Shown in pieces: positions 55,690 to 64,000 of a DNA stretch of 64,000 nucleotides. Location: contig JAUNUK010000001.1 in NCBI GenBank assembly GCA_030538185.1, forward strand, positions 298,296 through 362,295. The letters are read 5' to 3'. The notes beneath the pieces were generated by a model. It was not told the DNA's origin. It was given only the letters and a program-made list of their open reading frames with translations, and did not search any database. Each line of letters opens with the position of its first letter. Within the stretch, counting starts at the first letter, position 1. Origin of the DNA: Actinomycetaceae bacterium. GTDB lineage: Bacteria; Actinomycetota; Actinomycetes; Actinomycetales; Actinomycetaceae. The position numbers and the translations under genes were made by a program.

Positions 55690-55992
55690 TTAGGCGGAGC
55701 GCGAAACCTTGGTTCGGCGCTTGCTTGCGATTATCGCAGCGCGTTCTTCCTCTGAAAGGCCGCCCCAAATGCCATAAGGTTCACGAGTTTTCAAGGCATA
55801 TTCGCGGCATTGGCTGATAACGGGGCACTCGGCGCAAATCGCCTTGGCTGCTGCCGCACGACGCCTGCGCGTCCCTCCGCGTTCCCCATCTGGATGGAAG
55901 AACTGGTCGGTGTCTGTTCCTCTGCACAGTCCTTGGCTCTGCCAATCCCAAAGATCGAACACAGGCCCAGGGAGTCGTGAAATATCGGTCAT
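55690..55992 (-). CDS. WhiB-family iron-sulfur transcription factor (WhiB3-like)
   Basis: 100 residues. The four cluster cysteines are in GLCRG and ICAECPVISQC, followed by the YGIWGGLSEEER turn and a basic tail (SKRRTKVSRS). The segment FFHPDGERGG is characteristic of the WhiB3 branch, which responds to redox and NO in mycobacteria. I start at ATG 55992 (TDISRLPGP); the frame is open to 56031. It diverges from the MerR-type gene across 274 bases that hold one CCGAGGGCG word and A/T-rich promoter-like sequence. Confidence 0.9.
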   Translation of the reverse strand: MTDISRLPGPVFDLWDWQSQGLCRGTDTDQFFHPDGERGGTRRRRAAAAKAICAECPVISQCREYALKTREPYGIWGGLSEEERAAIIASKRRTKVSRSA

Positions 55993-56266
55993 AGTGGCCT
56001 CCCTTGTTCGTGTACGCGAAACTTGCCGCACAAAGTAACCCTAACAAATGATTCAAACCTTGTTCAATATCGTTTCATACAGAATTCCCTGTGAATATCA
56101 TATGAATAGTAACAGACCAGTTCAGACAGGGTATTTTTGCCGAGGGCGAAGGTTGTTCAAGCCCGGAATAGCGCTTGCGGTGGCGAGCAGGTGGAACTCG
56201 GGCGACAATCATTAAAAGAACTCAAATCACGCGGTGTGAAAGCTGCGGGACAGATAAGGCGGAGTC

Positions 56267-58754
<2,488 letters not shown>

Positions 58755-58767
58755 AAAGCAGGAAAGC

Positions 58768-59700
58768 ATGCCTGACAAAGAAGTCAAATGGGATCTTGAG
58801 GAGTTTTTGATTGCACCTGGTGATAAAGAATTTCAAGGCGCTGCCTCAAAAGAACATGTAAAGGCTTGGTTGGCATATAAAGCTGGAACTCTAACATGCG
58901 AATGTGGCAACACAGTGGACGACCCTGATAATACAGAGCAGGCACACGATTTCTATAAAGGCGTATTTCCGGGCCTTAATCTAACAAAAGCCAGAAATGA
59001 CAGGCGTTGGGTTTCCACGACCTCCGATTATGGTGATGTCCAAGGTGACTGGATGTGTTCAGTTTGGACAACATATAGATGGGGGTTGGAGTGGCTTTGT
59101 GGAAAACAATGGAAGAACTTAAAAGACGATCTGGAGAAAGAATATCCTGATAAAAGATATGCACCAGAAGACTTTTGTGGAGAAATACTTACAAGATGCG
59201 ACCTTTTCTCCAAATTGCATAAAAACAAATTACTTCAAGAATTTATTAGAGAGGCGTGCACTCTCGCAAACTTTGTTATTGTACCAGATGGGATGAACCG
59301 TAACCGTAATTTTCAAACTTTTGACCGCTGGGATGTTACCTTGGACCTCTTTTGGAAACAAAAGGATAAGAAGGTATCTATTTCTGGTAGAAACACGTCT
59401 TTAGATGGTGCGGATCTTTCTCGTCGTTTTCGTGCCTTGGTAGATTCAGGGTGTTTGTTTCAAACCGCCTGGCTTCGCCAACAAGGTCGGGTCACTCACC
59501 CGCTCTTTGGTGATTCGTGTGGCGTGGCAAGTAAACCAAAGAATGAAGAACAGTGGTTTACGCTAGTCAAAGAAATGACCAGAAGAATTCGGTGTCGGAG
59601 GAAGGCAATGGAGTGTTTCCTGGCAGGCGTACCGCTGACCGAACCCAAAGATTGCCCGCCCGCAGGATCATCCACTTCTAAAAAAATCAATAACAAATAA
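58768..59700 (+). CDS. Hypothetical protein, possibly DUF6994-like
   Basis: 310 residues, soluble. A Cys pair is in LTCECGN and there are many Trp/Tyr/Lys residues. The stretch ACTLANFVIVPDGMNRNRNF followed by DRWDVTLDLFWKQK resembles the 'GNF.P...RG...D.FD..L' pattern of DUF6994-type proteins; I am unsure. G+C is clearly lower than in guaB, starting right at this gene, and the dispersed CGCCCTCGG word is absent. ATG 58768 follows AGGAAAG. It converges on the gene at 59701, stops touching. Confidence 0.7.
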   Translation: MPDKEVKWDLEEFLIAPGDKEFQGAASKEHVKAWLAYKAGTLTCECGNTVDDPDNTEQAHDFYKGVFPGLNLTKARNDRRWVSTTSDYGDVQGDWMCSVWTTYRWGLEWLCGKQWKNLKDDLEKEYPDKRYAPEDFCGEILTRCDLFSKLHKNKLLQEFIREACTLANFVIVPDGMNRNRNFQTFDRWDVTLDLFWKQKDKKVSISGRNTSLDGADLSRRFRALVDSGCLFQTAWLRQQGRVTHPLFGDSCGVASKPKNEEQWFTLVKEMTRRIRCRRKAMECFLAGVPLTEPKDCPPAGSSTSKKINNK

Positions 59701-60687
59701 TCACGCACCCAGGATCATTTGTAGGCGGTTGGTTAGGGCTTCGCCTCGGGTATCGATGTGCTTGGTGGCTTTGACAATATAGTCCTTGGCCAGGTTGACG
59801 TATTCTTCTTCGGTGCCGTTCTTGCATGCCTGCCGTCCTCGGAAAGTCGAGACAGTCTTCTTAGTGTTTCTGGGGTCGTCTAGACCTGAGATCGGGTAAG
59901 GCTCGATTTGGAATTCGCGTCCGGAGCAGTACGAGTTCAGGCAGTAGTTTTCTATATAGTCCGCGAATTCAGCGGGGCTTCCAGGAAAGCCGTACTTTGC
60001 ATCGTGTGCAGCAGCAAATTCGGAGGCCAAATCCGAAGAATTCCGGAATGTGGCAAATACTTGCACATTAGAGAGGAACACATCGAAAAAGTCCTTTGTT
60101 TCTCCTCCATAGCCTCGTGCTTGATTGAGGGTTTTCATACCCGCCAATAGATCGTTTTGAATCGGGAGGAAATTTCCGATTCTGTGATAAGACCTTGGTC
60201 CGTAATAGAAATCCGTTACAAGGTGCCAGAAATCTTGAGAAGCGGCCGGGCCCAGTGCAAGCTGCAGTCGTTTTGTGAAATCTCCTTCGGGGTAATTGAA
60301 AAAGCCAAGGACGGTGTTAGCCGAATTCATGGTGTCGCCCCGAAATGGTTTCCCGGTGCCCAATTGCCCGGTGCGTTCAATCCAAAGGTGGTAACCAAAT
60401 AACAGCAGATACAGGGCGTTGACAATCCTCATATTATCAGGGTCAACATTTCCTTTTGGATTGCCAGCAAAGAAGTGGTTGATGTCTCCTGGGTTATTTA
60501 GCTGATCGAAATCGTAAGAGGACAACCTGGACCAATTGATGGCACCGTGTGAATCAGTCCCTAAGATTAATATTCCAAATATCCCAACCAAGCGTTTCGC
60601 CTCCTCAAAGTTTAGATTGTCGGCATCCGCGCTGAGTTTTGACTCAAAGTCCGTGATGAGAGTTTCGGCTTGCTTGTTTGTGTTCAT
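59701..60687 (-). CDS. Hypothetical protein, possibly DUF6994-like
   Basis: 328 residues, soluble. VTDFYYGPRSYHRIGNFLPI followed by RGYGGETKDFFDVFLSNVQV gives the same GNF-P...RG...FFD-L order seen more weakly in the converging gene at 58768, so the two may be distant relatives. ATG 60687 (or 60690) has AAAGGGA just upstream; the frame is open to 60759. Function unknown. Belongs to the minus-strand string of lower-GC genes. Confidence 0.7.
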   Translation of the reverse strand: MNTNKQAETLITDFESKLSADADNLNFEEAKRLVGIFGILILGTDSHGAINWSRLSSYDFDQLNNPGDINHFFAGNPKGNVDPDNMRIVNALYLLLFGYHLWIERTGQLGTGKPFRGDTMNSANTVLGFFNYPEGDFTKRLQLALGPAASQDFWHLVTDFYYGPRSYHRIGNFLPIQNDLLAGMKTLNQARGYGGETKDFFDVFLSNVQVFATFRNSSDLASEFAAAHDAKYGFPGSPAEFADYIENYCLNSYCSGREFQIEPYPISGLDDPRNTKKTVSTFRGRQACKNGTEEEYVNLAKDYIVKATKHIDTRGEALTNRLQMILGA

Positions 60688-60833
60688 CATTCCCTTTCTG
60701 GACGGAAACCTTTTCCGTCCACAGAACAAGTAAAGACCAAGAGGTGTACAGAAATTCACACAGCACCCTTTTGGAAAGTCTGAGGCCGGTGAATGTCGGG
60801 CAGGGGGCGGGAGGTCGGCACAATAGAAGTGAG

Positions 60834-61991
60834 TCAGGAAGACTTGCCTTGGGTCAAGACCAGCAGGGTCTCTCTTTCACTAAGGCCAAGGCGTTTAGCC
60901 TCCTCCAATGCTAGGTGCTCGTCTTGAACGACCAACCAAATAAAGTTCACATAGTCAATAGGGCGATTGATGAGGGTTGCTGAAAGGTTTTCGTCTAGTC
61001 CTTCGACGGTAGCAAGTTCATGATAGTAATAAAACTCTGCGGCGCTGTAGGTCTTGAGGTAGTCGAAACAAGACCTGACTTTGGCCGAATACTCTTCTGG
61101 GCACCGGTGTTTCCAGGGCAGGGTATCGCCGCGCAATTTAATAAATCTAAAAAACTCTTTTTTATCTGCTTTCCATAGAGCTTCAATCGCCTCATTTTCG
61201 ATTTCGTCCCAGTGGCCGTAATCGTAATCGAATAGCATATTCATGGCCCTGGCAGTACCTTCTGCAAGTAAAGCATCTTTCATCTTTGTGAAGAACAGCT
61301 CAGGGTAATGTTCTTCAAGGAGTTGTCGCCACTGGGCGCCATTCGACGTTTTATCAACCCAGGTACGACGTAATGCCCATTCGATCGCATCATCATAGGC
61401 TTCGATCCGAAGTAAATCAGAGATGAGGTGCCCAATCGAGGACTCTCCCAGACTCAAGTGAGCACCGTAATAAGAGAGAATACCCTCAACAGATTTATCA
61501 AAGATTGCAGAATTCCATTCGTAATCAGAAATCACTACCTCAAAATCATTTTCGTGGGGAAGTTTCAGCTCATCATTTCGGTATGAATCAAAAGTAGTTT
61601 CTATTTTTTTCCGAAATTTTGAAAATTCTTCCTCTGAGATATATTCCGCATAGTCAAATGGGTTGATCAAGGGTTTGACATTGTTTATATAGCTTAATAG
61701 GTAGTTTTCCATCCATCGAAGGATTCGTTTTTCGTCTATTTCGTGCTTGCAACAAATTTCTAAATGAAGCTCTAATGCAAGTTCCTGGAAAGATCCAAGA
61801 ATTACATCGTTATTTGAGAATAATGATGGGTACTCTCGAAGATGGTTGAGTCGATATTTCCCAATTTTCGCAATTAATTTTTCTATCTTCTTTAGCCTAA
61901 CGTCAACTTCAATGTGTTTGCGATTAGTTTTGATTCTTCTCAAACATTTTTGAATACTACGCGCTGGCTGTGTTGCATTTCTACGGTTCAT
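60834..61991 (-). CDS. Hypothetical protein, helical, unknown
   Basis: 385 residues, rich in Glu, Lys, Leu and aromatic residues; predicted all-helical with possible repeat character in the C-terminal half (HLISDLLRIEAYDDAIEWAL; ALWKADKKEFFRFIKLRGDT). No motif recognised. Its DNA is among the most A/T-rich in the window, particularly 61500-61990. The chosen start has only a distant AGGAA, so the true start might lie inside. It lies between the metallophosphoesterase and the hypothetical gene at 59701, all on the minus strand. Confidence 0.65.
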   Translation of the reverse strand: MNRRNATQPARSIQKCLRRIKTNRKHIEVDVRLKKIEKLIAKIGKYRLNHLREYPSLFSNNDVILGSFQELALELHLEICCKHEIDEKRILRWMENYLLSYINNVKPLINPFDYAEYISEEEFSKFRKKIETTFDSYRNDELKLPHENDFEVVISDYEWNSAIFDKSVEGILSYYGAHLSLGESSIGHLISDLLRIEAYDDAIEWALRRTWVDKTSNGAQWRQLLEEHYPELFFTKMKDALLAEGTARAMNMLFDYDYGHWDEIENEAIEALWKADKKEFFRFIKLRGDTLPWKHRCPEEYSAKVRSCFDYLKTYSAAEFYYYHELATVEGLDENLSATLINRPIDYVNFIWLVVQDEHLALEEAKRLGLSERETLLVLTQGKSS

Positions 61992-62085
61992 TGGTCTGGT
62001 GTTCCTGTCGCTGGGGTATTTGTACCAGCATCCCAGCCGTCATGTTCAACAAATTGCACATGTACAATCCCCGTCGAAGCCCCGG

Positions 62086-62739
62086 CTACAGGACTCGCCA
62101 GTCGGTTTGGGGTCGCACTGGGCGTTCTTCGCGGGTTTCAGGGTTGATGAAACTGGTGTAGGCACCAGTAGTCGTATCGTACTTCAAGAGGGGCAAGATG
62201 CCTGATTCCTCGGTAGTTCCGTCAATATAGTAGTGACTTTCTCCGTCCCAAAAAACGTCGTGATAGTTTGGGTCGCCTGAAATCGTGGCTGTTCCAACGT
62301 GGCCTGCAATAACGTCTTTGACGAAACTGCCAAGTGTGTGGGGATGCTTATAGGCGCAGGTGTAGTCGTCCGTGGCTGCCTTCCACATATCTGGATAATC
62401 CTCCACAACCCCTGCGTGGACAAAGATTTGTGTGTCTGTCTCCCAGAAGAACGGTAAGGCTTGCAGCCACCGTAGGGTCTTGGGGTCCATGACGTCGGTG
62501 TCGTCGTTTTCCAGAAAGTCAACCTCGTGGTTGCCCTTGATAGCAATCACCTGGCCGGGAAAGCGCTTCTGTAGGTCCATAATCGCCTTCAAAACAGCAA
62601 AGTCCCTGTGCCCTGGGCCCAGGTAATCCCCCAGCAGAATAAGCCGGTTTTCTGGGTCCTCAAGGTCAACCAGCCCAAGCATCTCCTCGAAAACCTCTAG
62701 CTCAGCATGAATGTCGCTCATGGCATAGATGAAACTCAT
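62086..62739 (-). CDS. Metallophosphoesterase (PrpE/ApaH-like)
   Basis: 217 residues of the calcineurin-like phosphatase fold. Metal ligands are in AMSDIHAELEVFEEML (D-x-H), ILLGDYLGPGHRDF (GD-x-x-G) and AIKGNHEVDF (GNHE), with later FVHAGV and VIAGHVGT histidines. Relatives dephosphorylate proteins or cleave dinucleoside polyphosphates. Its ATG overlaps the stop of the WYL gene by four bases (ATGA), so the two are a coupled unit. Confidence 0.87.
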   Translation of the reverse strand: MSFIYAMSDIHAELEVFEEMLGLVDLEDPENRLILLGDYLGPGHRDFAVLKAIMDLQKRFPGQVIAIKGNHEVDFLENDDTDVMDPKTLRWLQALPFFWETDTQIFVHAGVVEDYPDMWKAATDDYTCAYKHPHTLGSFVKDVIAGHVGTATISGDPNYHDVFWDGESHYYIDGTTEESGILPLLKYDTTTGAYTSFINPETREERPVRPQTDWRVL

Positions 62740-63791
62740 TCTGTTTCCTCCGAGTATTTCTTGGCAATCTCTTTGGCCCGCGAAGCAATCTTTTTACGCA
62801 GCGACTCGGGCTCAATGGCCCAAAATTCAGACCCCACACTCAAGGCCCACTGGGTCATGGCTTCCACATTGGCATTCACTACGAACGCAGGCTCATCAGG
62901 TGCTTTACTACCCGGTGCCATAAAGGCACGGCCAAAATCGAGAAATATGCGGTTACGGTTCTTTGGGGAGTTGACAAAACGGAAGACGCAGCGTTCGGGA
63001 TTACTCCACATGAAAGGGTGTTCCTCGGCGTAGGCTTCTGAAGAGAAGATCTCGGTTTTTTCCTCGGTTCCGCCGTCCATGATCTTTATGTCGGTAATAA
63101 AGACACAGTGGACTTGGTACGTCTTTTTTCTCTCTCCGAAAGTCCCCACCATGTACAGGTGTCCCTGGACTGACACCAGCCCCAGGGGTTTGAAATCCGC
63201 GTACAGTTTCCCATTTGACTCAATCGTTTCGGAATCTGACTGCCTCCTTTCGGAATCTGACTCAATCCTTCCGGTGGCGAGGCTGTAAACGCCCAGCCTG
63301 AAACTCAAACGCAGTCCGTTCTTGATTGCCTCGAAAATCATTTTAATATTGTTTATGTAGTTTTGGTTTTCGGTTCCACCCCCAGTGTTCCTGGGATGAG
63401 CTGGGATTTCACCTTCGCAGAAGGCGGATAGAATCTTTACAAGCTCTTGACGTTCACCGGGGGAGAGGGCCTGGTGTGTTTTTAGAGGTTCGGTGAGTAA
63501 GGCGACCTCGGCGGGGGAGAGGACTTGGGAAGTCGCCGGCTCGGTCCAGTACCACGAGTCGCGTACCTCGCGTGTGCCTATGGTTTTTTCGGTGAATTTG
63601 ACATTGTCTGGACAGTACTTATCGGCTAGGAGTCCCAGGGTTGTGGCCCAGGTTTGACGTTGAGGTGCGCGCTTAGTGTCGTAATCAGATGTATAAGCCT
63701 TGCGCAGTTGCGCAATGTTCATTGGTTCATCCGGCGTGGTATGTTTTTTTAAGACCTCAATGACTTCCATAGCAAAGATGCGTTCAGGCAT
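62736..63791 (-). CDS. WYL-domain transcriptional regulator
   Basis: 351 residues. The N-terminus resembles a winged helix (RIFAMEVIEVLKKHTTPDEP; NIAQLRKAYTSDYDTKR). The WYL-like domain runs from about residue 140 with LVSVQGHLYMVGTFGERKKT, where VQGHLYMVG replaces the usual WYL triad region, and a C-terminal WCX-like part (RIFLDFGRAFM). WYL regulators sense nucleic acids or nucleotides and often sit in defence islands. Start ATG 63791 behind AGGGAG. It opens the operon with the metallophosphoesterase. Confidence 0.82.
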   Translation of the reverse strand: MPERIFAMEVIEVLKKHTTPDEPMNIAQLRKAYTSDYDTKRAPQRQTWATTLGLLADKYCPDNVKFTEKTIGTREVRDSWYWTEPATSQVLSPAEVALLTEPLKTHQALSPGERQELVKILSAFCEGEIPAHPRNTGGGTENQNYINNIKMIFEAIKNGLRLSFRLGVYSLATGRIESDSERRQSDSETIESNGKLYADFKPLGLVSVQGHLYMVGTFGERKKTYQVHCVFITDIKIMDGGTEEKTEIFSSEAYAEEHPFMWSNPERCVFRFVNSPKNRNRIFLDFGRAFMAPGSKAPDEPAFVVNANVEAMTQWALSVGSEFWAIEPESLRKKIASRAKEIAKKYSEETE

Positions 63792-63816
63792 GGCGCTCCC
63801 TGTCGGTGGTCCTAAG

Positions 63817-63826
63817 ACTACGTAGT
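63817..63826. promoter_or_regulatory. Palindrome upstream of the WYL gene
   Basis: ACTACGTAGT is a perfect 10-bp palindrome 25 bases before the start codon; a possible autoregulatory operator. Confidence 0.35.
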
Positions 63827-63892
63827 GTATGAATCAATAATAACGCCTGGGTGTACAAAAAATCGGACACCATCTGTGCCTTCTGCTTAGCG

Positions 63893-64000
63893 CTAGGCCT
63901 TATTGTCGTAGTAGCAGCCCAAAGTTTCGTGCTTGTAGTCCTCGTAAACCTTCGCATCCCCGGTTTCTATTGCGGCGCGGATTCCTGCGACCAGGCCCAC
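63893..64000 (-). CDS. tgt: C-terminus of a probable queuine tRNA-ribosyltransferase (partial)
   Basis: Only the last 35 codons are inside the window: a helix LVAGIRAAIETG then a tail ending ETLGCYYDNKA and TAG. Actinobacterial Tgt proteins commonly end with a similar IRxAI helix and LGxYY motif, which is the basis for the call. The rest is beyond the right edge, so the identity is tentative. The 101 bases between it and the WYL gene contain that gene's promoter region. Confidence 0.45.
   Translation of the reverse strand: MGLVAGIRAAIETGDAKVYEDYKHETLGCYYDNKA

Overview
The window reads as chromosomal DNA of a moderately high-GC Gram-positive actinobacterium, probably a member of or near the Actinomycetaceae; this placement is an inference. 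It rests on a WhiB-type iron-sulfur regulator, a CIRCE-controlled groES, the alr-tsaE-tsaB-rimI order, actinobacterial SdhC/A/B, frequent GTG starts and ATGA-type gene overlaps. Two methyl-accepting chemotaxis proteins suggest a motile or chemotactic relative. No rRNA, tRNA, CRISPR array, transposase or prophage was seen.

Layout. 1-3.7 kb: oligopeptide-type ABC transporter (two permeases and a binding lipoprotein, minus strand). 3.9-5.35 kb: a divergent tryptophanase-family lyase with a repeat-rich upstream region. 5.7-14.9 kb: rplM-rpsI, glmM, a DedA protein, coaA with a Pro/Glu-rich membrane protein, a patatin-like phospholipase and nnrE/nnrD. 14.9-19.5 kb: alr-tsaE-membrane protein-tsaB-rimI. 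19.7-23.2 kb: sdhCAB. 23.8-25.6 kb: a CWB2 surface protein with a 9-G tract in its signal-peptide codons. 25.8-28.9 kb: tsaD, a class I amidotransferase and a GCS2-type ligase. 28.9-32.3 and 41.7-45.0 kb: two paralogous pairs of membrane sensor proteins that look like a histidine kinase split over two genes. 32.3-35.5 kb: two chemotaxis receptors. 35.7-37.4 kb: fhs. 37.6-41.6 kb: SPFH, zinc-ribbon and TPM proteins resembling the Bacillus YdjI/YdjG/YdjH set. 45.1-50.8 kb: Pro/Met/Gln-rich membrane proteins and two lipoproteins. 50.9-58.8 kb: a NarL-type response regulator, a membrane nuclease/phosphatase, an AbrB/PIN toxin-antitoxin pair, a THUMP-like methyltransferase, groES, whiB, a MerR regulator and guaB. 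58.8-63.8 kb: a lower-GC accessory stretch with three unknown proteins, a metallophosphoesterase and a WYL regulator; a tgt-like tail lies at the right end.

Two DNA-level patterns stand out. (1) The 9-mer CGCCCTCGG, usually extended to CGCCCTCGGMAA, occurs about 30 times on both strands, in several reading frames and between genes. It resembles the density and form of DNA uptake sequences, and it is missing from sdhCAB and from the lower-GC right end. (2) A palindromic promoter box, CACCCnnnTGGGTrTTCm, lies 55-95 nt upstream of five genes: the CWB2 protein, the SPFH protein, the zinc-ribbon protein, and two Pro/Met-rich zinc-ribbon or membrane proteins. In at least four of them its 3' end merges with a plausible -35 element spaced 17-18 nt from a -10. 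Together with the split kinases and the response regulator this suggests an undescribed envelope-surveillance regulon.

All functional calls come from reading translations and motifs by eye; no database search was run.
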